Positions 44,101-54,942 of a stretch of 64,000 bases of DNA are shown piece after piece. The DNA is taken from NCBI GenBank assembly GCA_030849075.1, contig JASAOO010003489.1, positions 1-64,000 of the forward strand. Direction: 5' to 3'. Below the pieces are notes generated by a model, which was not told where the DNA came from, did no database searches, and saw nothing but the letters and a program-made list of their open reading frames with translations. The position numbers and the translations under genes were made by a program. Source of the stretch: Zelonia costaricensis (Eukaryota; Euglenozoa; Kinetoplastea; Trypanosomatida; Trypanosomatidae). The number at the start of each line of letters is the position of its first letter. The first letter of the stretch is position 1.

Positions 44101-45027
44101 TCATGGGTGGTGGCGACCCCACCACTGCAGCAATGCCGCCTGTTGGGGACTCAGGGAGCGGTCCACGGGCGCGCCTCCGCCAGCACACTCTGTCGAGGGC
44201 ACCGACGCACTTCCCTTTGCGGAGAAGCCCAGCGCATTCCACGTCTCGGCGCGCACGTGCTGCGTCATGACACGAGTGAGGCACGCGTTCCAGGTCGGCG
44301 TGGCCAGTCTAGACGAAGTCGTGGCGCCCGTGCACAGCGATGCGTGAGGGGGCACCTCCGCGTCTGCAAGCCATGAAGGGCCCAGCCCTTTACCGCCGTG
44401 AACGCGGCCTCCTCTGGGGTCCGTTGAAGACGTCCCGCACCCCTCCTGCTGTCTTCGCAGAGGTGCAGGCAGCGTCGATGCAGCAGCAGCAGCAGCAGCA
44501 GCAGCCGTGGTAGTCACGTAGCGACACGGCAGGCGAATCGTGTCCGTTCCCGCCCACGTCATCTGCGGTGAAGTTGGCGCTTCTCGTCCGCCCTCTGCCA
44601 GAGCATCGCTGCTGCTGCTGCTGCCACCACACTCGTGTAGCGTCGCTGCGGGTGCGGGTGCAGGAGAGCGGTGTGCAGTCGCCGGTGTGAGGTGCGACGG
44701 GGCACCGCCTCGGCGCGGTCGCTGCACCGACTGCAACGCACCATTGAACCACAACACATGCGTGACTGGCGGGCTGGTCGGTGCCACGGGGGATGGGGGG
44801 CCCGAGTCGGAGAGTGAGGGGGATGCGGCGGTGGTTGCGGTCGCGGTGGTGGCGCACAGGGTCCGCTTCGATGAGGAGGGGGAGAGGCAGATGGACTCGT
44901 CGAAGTCGCACGAGTCAACTCGGGCAGTTGACGTCGCAGCGGACGAGGAAGTGGTGCCTTCCAAGGTGGCAAGAGCGCCGGAGCTGCCAGCTGCAGCGGC
45001 CACGAGCGGATGGACGGTGGCTGGCAT
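44101..45027 (-). CDS. Hypothetical protein, 308 residues
   Basis: I do not recognise this protein. The first 200 residues are Ser/Ala/Thr/Pro-rich and probably disordered, with an Ala run near residues 180-188. A short hydrophobic segment, HVLWFNGALQSVQRPRRG (from about 90), breaks the pattern. The C-terminal 80 residues look more constrained, with RLATPTWNACLTRVMTQHVR and AETWNALGFSAKG, and the protein ends QQAALLQWWGRHHP. No membrane segment or catalytic motif is seen. The start is the ATG at 45027 (MPATVHPL); two codons further upstream a GTG extends the frame and was not used. The stop is TGA. Coding status is less certain than for the neighbours because the protein is short and repetitive, but the clean stop-free frame and tryptophan-containing C-terminus favour a real gene. 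Confidence 0.62.
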   Translation of the reverse strand: MPATVHPLVAAAAGSSGALATLEGTTSSSAATSTARVDSCDFDESICLSPSSSKRTLCATTATATTAASPSLSDSGPPSPVAPTSPPVTHVLWFNGALQSVQRPRRGGAPSHLTPATAHRSPAPAPAATLHECGGSSSSSDALAEGGREAPTSPQMTWAGTDTIRLPCRYVTTTAAAAAAAAASTLPAPLRRQQEGCGTSSTDPRGGRVHGGKGLGPSWLADAEVPPHASLCTGATTSSRLATPTWNACLTRVMTQHVRAETWNALGFSAKGSASVPSTECAGGGAPVDRSLSPQQAALLQWWGRHHP

Positions 45028-46815
45028 CAGCACGGCTTGCTTGATCGCACGCGTCTACGCATTCCACGGTGGGAGTGAGGGGATGTGGAGCCGAACTGGA
45101 GAGGCTTGTGAGGGTCTTGGGGGAAGGAAGAGCCACGGAGAGCGTGCACGGTGGACGGGAGCGAAGCAAGTAAGGGTCGCCAGGCGCGACTCGCCCCTTC
45201 TGTGTGTGCGTGTGTGAGTGTGTGTGTCGGCCTGTGTCCGAAGGCTGTGGGTGCAAGAGGGGGGAGAAGGACCGCGACGAGTGGAGGAGAAGAAGGGGTG
45301 TGGTGTGTGCGCGTGCGCCGGAGAGAAGGGAGATGGTAGAAGCGTGGTGGAGCATCGACATCGCCACCTCAGCACACTGAATGCATCGACGCCTGTGTGA
45401 CAGCAGGCGTGCAGCTTCAATGCACAACGAGTGGGCGAAGGCTGGCGCACCCACGCAGATGGAGATGGGGGCCGCACGGAGCCACTGCGCGCGCCATTCC
45501 CCGTTGTCTGCGGCGCTCGAACGCGCTGTGGAGGTGCAACTCCAGTGGCATGCGTCAGCTCCGCCTTCTTTCAGCTGCGCGTGCACGGCGTAGGCTGGGT
45601 GGACAGTGTTGCGAAGGGCCGTCGGAGTCGCGAGGCGTCCAGTGCGTCTTATTTACGAAGAGGGAAAGCAAAATAAACAGGCGAATATAAAGAAAAAAAA
45701 AGATGAGGCGCGCGTGAGCTGAGGAGTGGAGACGCCGTGGTGGAGGCCCCGACTCACTCCCCCCTCCCCCTCCCAAGGCACGCACCCGCGCACGCGTCTC
45801 TATGCCTCACCGACCCACTCGCCTCGAGCAACAAGCTACAACAGCTCCTCACATACTCAACTATACACACAGACAGATATATATATACGTAGATCAGACA
45901 CATGTCACGTACCACCCCCACTGACCGCGCAGCAGAACACGCAACGCACCAGCAGAGAGGCTGAAAAGCGTCAATGCGTGCACATCGTGTCTGTGTGTGT
46001 GTGTGAGTGTGGATCTGTGTGCACGCGCACACTTGCACTGAGCAAGACACGCGCGCGCTCTCTCGCCACAACACAAAGAAAAAGGGAAAAGATGTAGCAG
46101 CCTTCCGTCGACCCAAACCCCAGAGCGGCAGGGAGCGCGGGGCGGCGAGCAACACGGAGAGAAGAATTCAACGGGCGAGGGGGGAGGGGGAGAGAGGTTC
46201 CCGTCAGAGGGCCAAGCGTGCAGACGCGGCAGCAAGAAGGACGGCAAGAGAAAAAGGGGAAGAGAGGAAGGGCACACACACACTCCCACACAGAGGGGGG
46301 ATGGACACTACATTCGAGGAGACGCGCGCGCAGACACACAAACACACAAACGAAGGCCGCACACGGGATGCTGCGCGGTTGAAATATGAAGACGGCCCAC
46401 ACACACACACACACACATACATGCGCACTTGTCTTGGATAAACTAGCTGTGTTCAAAGAATTCCTCAGCTGCGCATCCAAGGGCATTGAATGCCGCACTG
46501 TTGGTAAAGGCACAGAGATGCACAGCCACCACAAGCGGACCTGTCGCGCGTGTAATCACGTACAGGGACCCGCCCACCGGAGAAGGTGACAATGCTCAGC
46601 GCAGAAGAGAAAAGAAAATGAGGGGACAGGCGAACATCGAGCACACACACACAAAACTATGCAAACACGTCAACATCGGAACTGGGTTCATTGCTACATC
46701 GAGAATCTAAAGGCAAGGAACAAAAACAAACATGGGAAGAAGAGTTGCCTGCGCTACGACAACGCGTGCGCTGTGATGGCCTCTGCCAGCTTCTCCCCCG
46801 GAGGCACAAGTGTGG
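45028..46815. other. Spacer between the 308- and 842-residue genes
   Basis: It contains a GT-rich run at 45201-45228, a purine tract at about 45253-45299 (a possible trans-splicing signal for the 308-residue gene, with AG at about 45245), an A-rich stretch at about 45660-45705, an AT-rich stretch at about 45875-45900 that is unusual for this GC-rich window, a CA run at about 46398-46417 and a CA run at about 46641-46652. No credible gene is present. Confidence 0.7.
45245..45299 (-). promoter_or_regulatory. Possible spliced-leader acceptor region of the 308-residue gene
   Basis: On the coding strand C/T-rich sequence from about 45299 down to 45258 is followed by the first AG at about 45245-45246, roughly 220 bases before the ATG. 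It has the form expected for trans-splicing and is unproven. Confidence 0.3.
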
Positions 46816-49344
46816 TTAGGCGGGGGCACGCGACGCGGGTGACGGTGACGAGCGACGCGGCTTTCCACCCTTCGGTGCCCCGCCCGCGCCCGTCGGAAGC
46901 TCCCCAGTCCGCACCATCGCCGTCCACTGTGCCCGAGCGGCGGACATCTTCTGCTTGAGCAGCACGGCGTACTCGTCCAGCACCCACTGCAGCAACGCCT
47001 CCTCCCCGCTCTCGCCGTGCCACAGCACGTCCAGGCCGTCGAACACGACGCTGAGCTCGTCCGCGTAGTTGTCCGGCTCCCCTGTCCCGACCTCGCTCCC
47101 CACCCCCGGCCAGGCAGGGTCCATTGGCCCAGGCGACACCTCCGTCGGACTCCCCTTGCGGGTCTGCGAGGTGAGGGTGACGGTGCAGTTCGACAGCTGC
47201 ACGGTGAAGCGCGTCGAGGGCGTCAGTCGCGCGATGGCGGCCCCGGAAAGCGGCACCTCCGTTTCCGGCCGCCGCACCGCCGCGTCCGAGGCGGACCCAG
47301 CCGCAGCCCCGCCGCTCGCGCCCGACTGGCGGGAGGCGCTGCGGGCGTTGCCTGCACGCGACGCGGCTTGCGCGGCAGCGGTGCTTTTCGAAGAGTCGCT
47401 GGTCCTGCTGGGGTCCGCCGGCTTGCCGGACGCGAGGGCCGCTGCGGCGCTGGGGCCCTTGCCGACCGGGCGCCGGGCCGCCGCCGCTGCGTCTGCCGTG
47501 AGGTCTGCTAGCGGAAGCAAGCTCGTGATGGCGGGGCTCGCGCGGGAGCGGGAGTGGATGCTGCTTCCACGCGACGCGGTTGCGCCGCTGCTGCCGCTGA
47601 GCCCGTCCCGCTCCGCCGGGTCCTCGTGCAATCGCACGGTCACCAGCTTACCAACGCCGTAGCCCGCCACGACGTCCTCCGGCAGCGGCGGCGGGAGAGG
47701 GACGACGCGGTTGGTGCTCGGGTGCAGCGTGCAGCGCGGCGCCATCGTGTTCTGCGCCAGCTGCTGCTGCTGCTGTTGCGCCTCCCTCGCGCGTGACGCC
47801 GCCTTGTGCGTCAGCCGGTGTGAAGAGTCCGAGCCGGATCCTGCGGTGCCAGGCAGCGAGGTCGCGGCCTCACTGCCGTTCTCACTCGCCGCCGCCGCCG
47901 CCGCCGCCGCAGCAGCAGCAGACGTGCTCTGAAAGACGGCGTCGCTGCACAGGGGCGGCAGCCGGGCAACAGCTGCCTCGCGCGCCTGCTCCATGAGCCG
48001 CTCCATGGCGCCCATGTTCAGCGCCGGCGCCGGGCCCTCGCCTTGGGCAGGCTTGGACGTCCCCTGCGAAAGCGGTGCGGCCGCCGTGGCCGCCGCCGCC
48101 GGGGCCGCCGCCGCCCCAGGCCGCCGCTCGCGGCAGCCCAGCAGCACAAAGGACCCGCTGCACACCGCCGTCGACATCGACACGAGCCCCGTCGGGGACG
48201 GCGTCGCCGCAGCGGCAGCTGCCACCCGCGAGGCCGCGTGCGCCGCACTCGCGAACATCGAGGATGGCAAATTCACAAGCGGCTCCAGCGGGGTGTGGAT
48301 GGGCATCGTCAGGGCGCCAAAGAAAGGAATCGTGTTGCGCAGCGCGGCCCACAGCTGAGCGCGGGTCTGGGCCGCCTGCGCCGCCGCGGCAGCCGCTGTC
48401 GTGGCCGACGCGCCAGCGGCGGAGGTGCTCACAAGGCTCACGCGGCTCGCGTTGGACGTGCCACGGCGCCGCGGGGTCGACTTCGCGTTTGAGGCTCGGC
48501 TTGACTTGCGCTGCAAGCCGACGCCGTCGCTGCCGGGCCCGCCCGCGTCCGTCTCAGGCGCGAGTCCTGACGCGGCTGCGGACGCGCCGCCGATGGCGTC
48601 CCCGTGAAGCTGCTCCTGCTGCTGGCGGCGCACCTGGTCCTGCAGCTGCAGGTGCTGCCTGTACAGCGCCGTGACGCGGCTGTTGGAGGCGAGGTCGCGC
48701 ACGAAGCTCACCGGCAAAAGCTCCGCACGCCGGTACACCACCGCGCGGGGACGGCGGGTGCTCGGGATGGAGAGGGCCGGGGTGGCGGTGCCGGTGCTCG
48801 GCACCCGTGTGGGGCTGGCCGCCTCGGCGCCGTCACCGGCGCCCGGCGGGGCGAGCGGCGACGACGGCCCAGACATAGCGCTCGCTGGGGTCTTGCGCTT
48901 GCCCGACCCCTTCGCCGGTCCGGTGCGGGCGCTGACCGGGTCCGGCGTCTCCTGCGCGCGGGTCACAGACGTGTCCGTGCGGTCGTCCAGGAAGCATGTG
49001 CCCGCCACGCTCGACTCCGGCGTCGCCGCGCCATCGTAGCTGACACTCCCCGCCACGGATGCCGGTGCCGCCGTGCGTGCGGGGGTGCCGCGGCCGTTGC
49101 TGCTGCTATACGTGGCAGCCTCGCGCTTGCTGATGCGGGTGGCGAGGTCGGCGAGGGCGCCCTGGAAGACGCCGCCGGTGCACTGCTTGCTCAGCGGCAC
49201 GCACTGATCATCGCCGCAGTACACCTTGACGAAGGAAGAGGCCGGGGCGCCCCCATTGGGGAAGGAGACGGAGGGCGGGGAGGCGGATCCCGGGCCGGCC
49301 CCCGCGAGGGACGACGCGGCGGGGGCGGCGGCGCTGGTGGACAT
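46816..49344 (-). CDS. Hypothetical protein, 842 residues
   Basis: I do not recognise this protein. Most of it is Ala/Ser/Thr/Pro-rich and disordered, including an Ala run near residues 476-487 and a Gln run near 522-526. Ordered-looking islands are: about 23-65 (FVKVYCGDDQCVPLSKQCTGG, then a helix), about 195-245 (RAELLPVSFVRDLASNSRV followed by a Gln-rich helix), about 330-370 (LWAALRNTIPFFGALTMPIH) and the C-terminal 140 residues. That end contains RFTVQLSNCTVTLTS (about 708-722) and ELSVVFDGLDVLWHGESGEE with a following helix to about 815, so it reads like a small beta/alpha domain. It ends in a basic tail. The start is the ATG at 49344 (MSTSAAAPA), the first in frame; a GTG nine codons upstream was not used. 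The stop is TAA. Confidence 0.76.
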   Translation of the reverse strand: MSTSAAAPAASSLAGAGPGSASPPSVSFPNGGAPASSFVKVYCGDDQCVPLSKQCTGGVFQGALADLATRISKREAATYSSSNGRGTPARTAAPASVAGSVSYDGAATPESSVAGTCFLDDRTDTSVTRAQETPDPVSARTGPAKGSGKRKTPASAMSGPSSPLAPPGAGDGAEAASPTRVPSTGTATPALSIPSTRRPRAVVYRRAELLPVSFVRDLASNSRVTALYRQHLQLQDQVRRQQQEQLHGDAIGGASAAASGLAPETDAGGPGSDGVGLQRKSSRASNAKSTPRRRGTSNASRVSLVSTSAAGASATTAAAAAAQAAQTRAQLWAALRNTIPFFGALTMPIHTPLEPLVNLPSSMFASAAHAASRVAAAAAATPSPTGLVSMSTAVCSGSFVLLGCRERRPGAAAAPAAAATAAAPLSQGTSKPAQGEGPAPALNMGAMERLMEQAREAAVARLPPLCSDAVFQSTSAAAAAAAAAAASENGSEAATSLPGTAGSGSDSSHRLTHKAASRAREAQQQQQQLAQNTMAPRCTLHPSTNRVVPLPPPLPEDVVAGYGVGKLVTVRLHEDPAERDGLSGSSGATASRGSSIHSRSRASPAITSLLPLADLTADAAAAARRPVGKGPSAAAALASGKPADPSRTSDSSKSTAAAQAASRAGNARSASRQSGASGGAAAGSASDAAVRRPETEVPLSGAAIARLTPSTRFTVQLSNCTVTLTSQTRKGSPTEVSPGPMDPAWPGVGSEVGTGEPDNYADELSVVFDGLDVLWHGESGEEALLQWVLDEYAVLLKQKMSAARAQWTAMVRTGELPTGAGGAPKGGKPRRSSPSPASRAPA

Positions 49345-50492
49345 GACACGCCCGATCTGCGCGGATTGCACAGCGAAGTGTGCGGGGTGGCGCCGATGCG
49401 GCGAATAGCTTCAAAAAAAAAAGGGGAAAAAGCGGAGAAGAGAGGAGAGTCCGGAGGGAAGGCCTGCTGAGACGGCAGGGGAGGAGGGGGGGGGGGCAAA
49501 GACGTGGGATAGGGAAGAAGAAGGCGTAGCACGAGGAGAAGTGTGTGTGCACGGCGTTGCTCCACCTCTGTGTGTGTGTGTGTGTGTGTACGTGTGGAAG
49601 TGGGGTACAGGAACGTACGCCAGCGCTGCCTCTGGTTCTTTTCGCTGTATGATGTGTGAAGGACGGTTTGCGTGGGTGATACTCCGTTCGAGAGGAGGAG
49701 GAAGAAAAAAACCGGCGGAGACAGCAACAGAAAGAGTGGAAGGGGAAGCCACGTGTGACATGCCCGTACGAGCGCCTTCGCCGTGACGCTGCATTCCTCG
49801 CTGCATTTGTCTTCTCGTTTTTGCCTTGGCAGGGCTCTGCGAGACGTCCACGCCGCATTGACCCGGGGGGTCGTGAACGCACCTGCGCGTGCAGTGCGGC
49901 TTCCAATGACGATGGCGGACCTCACCACAGAGTGATGCGGTGAGGTGTTGTGTGTGCGTGACCGCCCTTCTGTCCACCCCTCCCTCCCCACCCCCCCCCC
50001 CCGGGAAAGGGGGCCTCGCCCTGCAGCCGTAGCCGGAAATCGCGCCTACCCTCGACACCGGAGATGGGGTATCAAAGGAGGGTCAAGGGGGGCGGGGGTC
50101 AGGGAGAAGACGTCGTGTGCACAACTCATGAGAGTGCGCGGGCAAAGCGCGGTGAGGAAGATTGAAGCGGAGACTCAGCCCCCCCCCCCCCCTCCAGCTG
50201 CGAGAAGCGGGTTGATGCTCTGATGTGTGTTTATTGCTGTTTTTTCTCTCCCTCTTTCTTCTCCGATAGTGGACGATGTGTGAGAAGTCCTTGACGTTGC
50301 CGGAGACCACCACGCAGCACTTGTCCGTTTCTCTCGTGTACGTCAGTTGTCAGCGGGAAAAGAGGGAAACCAAAAAAAAAAAAAAACTTAGCGACAGCGG
50401 CTTCTTCTTTTTGTTCTTCGTGGCGCACTAACACACGCGCACGAGCACAAGCACACCACATACACGCGGACACACACGCACCGCACCGCACA
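49345..50492. other. Spacer between the 842-residue and membrane-protein genes
   Basis: It contains a GT run at about 49568-49588, a purine tract at about 49691-49716 (T/C-rich on the coding strand, possible trans-splicing signal for the 842-residue gene), C homopolymers at about 49990-50003 and 50178-50190, and an A run of about 15 bases at 50372-50386. No credible gene is present. Confidence 0.7.
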
Positions 50493-51797
50493 TCACGCGA
50501 CCTCGTACATGATGAGCTCAATCACGATGCCGACACCGCTGACGAGTGCGTTGAGCTTAAAGAGCGCCTTGAGGAAGGGGATGCACAGCGAGGTCATGAA
50601 TAGGTTCAGCCCGAGCACGACAAGCACCACGACACCAAACGACGTCGTGAAGAGCTTCGAGATGAGGTCGATCACGTCGACGACGGCGACCTCCGCCACA
50701 TCCTCCACGTCGTCCAGCACATGGGAACCCAGCGTGCTGTCCTCCGCCCCTCCTGCTGCCGCTGCCGCCTGCTGCTGACGAAGGCGCTGCTCCGCGCGGC
50801 GGACGCGGCTCCGCTCCGTTGCTGAGCGTGTCACACGCCCCGACACCCGCAGCACCTGCCGCTTCAGGAACTTGTAGCTCAGCATGGTGTACCCAACGAG
50901 GCTGAGGGAGAGGAGAATGGTGCCGTTCTCAATGATGATGCCGCGCCAACCGTGGTGCAGAATGAAGGCGAACCACTGGCCCGTGCAGAACGGCACAATC
51001 ATGTAGAGCCGATCCCCGAGGCTGACGAGGTGGTGCGAGGTGGGCACGCGGATGCGACGGTAGCGGCGCACACCGCCGCCCGCTGCGCCCGCGCCATGAG
51101 TGCTGCCGGGTTCCTCTTCGCCCTGGTCCAGCACCGGCTCGGTGCGGTCGAAGATGGGGAAGAGGTGCGTATCGCGGTCGTGCTTGCCGTCCACGATGTC
51201 CTTCACCTTGCACAGGATTCCGCTGAAGAGGCCTGTGAAGAGGGACACGACGAGCCACATCCACGACGTGGGGGTCAGCCCGGTCGTGGCAGCGGGCGGC
51301 GTCGGCAGCACCGATCCCGTCGACGAGTTCAGCCAGCCGTACCCGCTGAAGGTGCCGAGGGCCCATGCGACGGCCATCAGGTATTCGCCCCCGTTCGCCT
51401 TGCGCACGGAGAGGTAGTAGGTGAGAAGGATGGCGACCGCGCTGAAGCACAGCACGCGCACCAGCAGCGGCACAAACACGCCAATGTCAAAGCCAATGGG
51501 AAACACGTAGTAGTAGAGAGAGCTGTACCGGTGGGCTGCCGCAGACGTTGGCGCAGCTCCTGTGATGGCACCGAACGTGGGCTCTGCCGGCGCGGCAGCT
51601 GCCGAGCCACTGCCCTGCGCCGTCACCGAGCGCGGCCGCTCAAGCACAAAGGCGCTGCAGTAGGCTACGTAAACGGCAGCGACAGAGTAGGGCACCCAGA
51701 GCAGCAGCGACGACGCGGCAAGGGCCGCCTCCACGGAGCGTCCATCCGTGCCGCCAGTCGACGCGCGGCGGGCACCAGCGGACGTGCGCGCCTTCAT
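50493..51797 (-). CDS. Multi-pass membrane protein, 434 residues, function unknown
   Basis: Hydrophobic segments predict about eight membrane helices: about residues 29-52, 95-128 (long enough for one or two), 137-157, 176-196, 264-282, 286-308, 384-408 and 412-431. A charged, disordered loop lies at about 200-255 (Asp/Glu-rich, then RRYRRIR), and a basic then acidic loop at about 318-375 (many Arg and Gln, then [17 protein letters not shown]). There is no cleavable signal peptide; the first 25 residues are basic and polar. I recognise no transporter signature, so the substrate and the membrane are unknown. The start is the ATG at 51797 (MKARTSAGA), because codons upstream run into translated GT/CA repeat. 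The stop is TGA. The evenly spaced helices and polar loops make this one of the more certain genes in the array, though unnamed. Confidence 0.82.
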   Translation of the reverse strand: MKARTSAGARRASTGGTDGRSVEAALAASSLLLWVPYSVAAVYVAYCSAFVLERPRSVTAQGSGSAAAAPAEPTFGAITGAAPTSAAAHRYSSLYYYVFPIGFDIGVFVPLLVRVLCFSAVAILLTYYLSVRKANGGEYLMAVAWALGTFSGYGWLNSSTGSVLPTPPAATTGLTPTSWMWLVVSLFTGLFSGILCKVKDIVDGKHDRDTHLFPIFDRTEPVLDQGEEEPGSTHGAGAAGGGVRRYRRIRVPTSHHLVSLGDRLYMIVPFCTGQWFAFILHHGWRGIIIENGTILLSLSLVGYTMLSYKFLKRQVLRVSGRVTRSATERSRVRRAEQRLRQQQAAAAAGGAEDSTLGSHVLDDVEDVAEVAVVDVIDLISKLFTTSFGVVVLVVLGLNLFMTSLCIPFLKALFKLNALVSGVGIVIELIMYEVA

Positions 51798-51912
51798 CGG
51801 GAAAAGAATGCGCAGATCAGGGCGATGTCGAGATACTTCAAAGGTGCACACCCACGCACGCACGCTGCAAAGAGGTTCGCTTGGGAGCCTGTAGTGGCTC
51901 TGCAAAGGGCGT

Positions 51913-51913
<1 letters not shown>

Positions 51914-51951
<38 letters not shown>

Positions 51952-51978
51952 TTGCGTGTGCGTGTGTGTGTGTGTATT

Positions 51979-52013
<35 letters not shown>

Positions 52014-52040
52014 TTGCGTGTGTGTGTGTGTGTGTGTGTC
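51914..52040. repeat. Compound GT microsatellite with TATTTGCG interruptions
   Basis: Three GT blocks are separated by the same interruption, TATTTGCG, and a fourth block follows the last one. The repeated interruption suggests expansion by unequal exchange or slippage of a larger unit. On the coding strand it is CA-rich and lies about 120-240 bases before the membrane-protein ATG. Confidence 0.92.
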
Positions 52041-53006
52041 TCTGTGATCCTGTGACTGGGACAGAAGCAGACAAGCACAATATGACGATGGCAGAAGGTG
52101 CGTGGTGCGCAGCGATGACACGCACCGAGAGAACAAACACAAGAAACGAGCAGCCACTCCAGGCACACAAGCGTGTTCGAGAAGAGTGCGTCTGTACACG
52201 CACGTGTGAAACACAAAAACTAGCGCAAGAAGCACGACGCAGGGGATGTGATGAGGCAGTAGGCTCCCCGAGGTGGACGACTGTGCGAGGCAGGGGAAGT
52301 GGCGTTTTCTTTTTTGTTCGCACACCAGCACAAAAGGCAGAAGCGGGACTTGGCCGCAGCGTTGCCCGGCTCTCGAAGAAAGGCCTTCTGCGCACGAGTG
52401 CGGGTGCGGTGACAGCGCTAAGTTTCAAGAAAAAAAAGAAAAAGACAGAAAACAGGTGACATCAACGAGCGTGGGGGTGGGGAGGAGGGGAACACACACG
52501 AGGAGAAAGGCGGCGGACGTGTGCGCGTCAGCGTGGGGGGTGGAGGAGATCGTTTTACTATTGTCTTCCTTTTTGATGTGTGTGCGTGACTGAGCGTGTG
52601 GGCTCCTGCTGGACTGAAGGGGGAAAGGAAAGGGGCGGAGGAGGATGGAGGGAATGTGTCAGGCCACGCATGCGCGGACACGACCACGGCCAGATCCACC
52701 CCGCGTGGAAGAGGGAGTCGCGGCGGCAAACGTGAGGAAGAGGGAACGAAGAGTGAGAGTGCGCAGTGTGAAGGGGGTGCCGGAGTGAGCTGGAACAGGT
52801 GGGTAGGGGGGGGGGGCGGTTCATGGACGGTGGAAAGGAAGGGGGGAAGAGGGGAGCACGGGTGCTGCTTTTCTCTTGCAAGGAGAAACACGGCGTGCAC
52901 CTCTCCTGCATCTTCCGCGTACCCACATACACAAACACTACGGTCCACGAACAGATGTGCCCCAGAACCGAAGAAGTCCCAGAGACATCGAGCGAGTACC
53001 CCGTCT

Positions 53007-53824
53007 CACAGCAGCGGTAGCGTCGCTACGCAACAAGCCGAGGATGGAGAGGCTAGCGAAGACAGAGGCAGGTACGCGGCGCGGCGCACGGCACGTGCCA
53101 CCCGCCACACCGGCCTCTCTCTCGCCCCGCCGTCAGCTCGCCCATTCTCCTCCTTCCTGTTGTTGCTGGTGGCGCTGCTGCTCGCCCCCCCCCCCACGAA
53201 GTCCGCCATACGAAATTGACGGCATTCAGCGTCACTCGCCGGTGTTCACTCTACCACAATTCGTTTTCTGTTCATTTGGTTTTCTGACGTGGCAAGCTTC
53301 GCATGGGGGTCGAAGAACGACGTCGCACGTGGGGCTGAAGGTGGCGGCGCAAGTTGCCTCTCAAGTCGCATCGCTGATGTGTCGCGCCCACGGCTTTCTG
53401 CATGCTGCTCCCCCNCACAGCAGCGGTAGCGTCGCTACGCAACAAGCCGAGGAGGGAGAGGCTAGCGAAGACGGAGGCAGGTACGCGGCGCGGCGCACGG
53501 CACGTGCCACCCGCCACACCGGCCTCTCTCTCGCCCCGCCGTCAGCTCGCCTTCTCCTCCTTCCTGTTGTTGCTGGTGGCGCTGCTGCTCGCCCCCCCCC
53601 CCCCCACGAAGTCCGCCATACGACACTGACGGCATTCAGCGTCACTCGCTGGTGTTCACTCTACCACAATTCGTTTTCTGTTCATTTGGTTTTCTGACGT
53701 GGCAAGCTTCGCATGGGGGTCGAAGAACGACGTCGCACGTGGGGCTGAAGGTGGCGGCGCAAGTTACCTCTCAAGTCGCATCGCTGATGTGTCGCGCCCA
53801 CGGCTTTCTGCATGCTGCTCCCCC
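53007..53824. repeat. Imperfect tandem duplication of ~409-410 bp
   Basis: Sequence from CACAGCAGCGGTAGCGTCGC at 53007 recurs at 53416 and runs in parallel to about 53414 and 53824. The copies differ by about six substitutions and two length changes (a 2-base difference near 53145/53552 and C runs of 11 versus 14). An N at 53415 marks the junction, so the copy number may be an assembly product. Confidence 0.9.
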
Positions 53825-54612
53825 CCCCTCCCCCCACACGTACACACACACACACGCCTCCTGCGTCGTGGGCATGCCCACGGGGGCGGAGAGCGGTAGG
53901 AGGGAGAAAGAGCAGCGAGGGAGAGGGGAGTGGGGAGGGGATGAAGAGGGCATGCGACGTGTGTGCGCTGTGCTCACCAAACGTTGTACTATCTACATAC
54001 CGGAGAGACACCCGGACACTCGAACACAGGGGTGGGGGGGGGAGACAAGAAGAAGAACAGAAGTCGAAAAAAAGGGAACGCGGACACAGCGGGTGAAGTG
54101 CGTGAGAGGCGGCAGTAGGGCGGAGCGGGGAGAAGGTGACGGACGGGAAGGAGGAGAACGGGGAGAGACGGGCTCGACGCGTGTTTGCGAAAGACGCGGC
54201 AGGGCGCCTCCGTCACGAAGTCCGCGCGAGGCGACGGGGGGAGAAACGAAGGGTGGGGATGACTGCGAGGCACCGCGAAGACACCAAAAAAAAACACAAA
54301 AAGAAGATGAAACAAACCACCGCGCACGCACACACGCACACCCTGGAGCTGTACATTTTATGGAGTGCTACTACCTGTATATCATGAAGGGCGTGTCTGT
54401 GTTTGCGTGTGTGTGCGTCTCACTGTACCGCCGAGCATCTGCATGCTTTCCCGTGTCTGTGTATGTGTACAGGTGTGCCTGCAGCGCGCCCGCACACCGG
54501 TGGATGCGTCAGTGGGTGAGTAGAAGTCGTAGTACCGCCAGGGTGCGAGGACATCCGCCGATGTGAACCAGAGCAAGGATGCCCCTCTTCGACGCACCTA
54601 CTATAACAACAC

Positions 54613-54695
54613 CTGTGCACACACGCACACACATACACACACATACACACACACACACACATACACACACATACACACACACACACACACACACC
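54613..54695. repeat. CA-rich microsatellite with CACATA interruptions
   Basis: Mostly CA dinucleotides with several ACACATAC interruptions, about 250-330 bases beyond the stop codon of the 167-residue gene. On the coding strand it is GT-rich and would lie in the 3' UTR or spacer. Confidence 0.92.
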
Positions 54696-54942
54696 GTGCG
54701 AGCAAGAGGGCAGATGGCAGAGAACGCTGTGAGAAAGAAAGAGGTGTCCCAAGGCCGGCGATCGGACGCGCACCAGCTCTGCCGGCCTCGGCAGCGCGCC
54801 AGGTAGGCGGCGCCATCACGCGTGCATCTTGTGCCCCGGTCCCCACCCCTCTTCCTTCACCTCGTTGTGTTCTTCAAGCTCTGCGCACCCCGGTGGGACC
54901 CAACGCTGCGTCGCGATGCGTCCCACGCGCGCACACGCTGTT

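Larger units (their letters stand above)
51798..54942. other. 3.1-kb spacer with microsatellites and a ~410-bp duplication
   Basis: A compound GT repeat lies at 51914-52040 near the membrane-protein start, an imperfect tandem duplication at 53007-53824 contains one ambiguous base, and a CA-rich run lies at about 54613-54695, just past the stop of the 167-residue gene. The rest is GC-rich with purine tracts. No credible gene is present. Confidence 0.75.
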
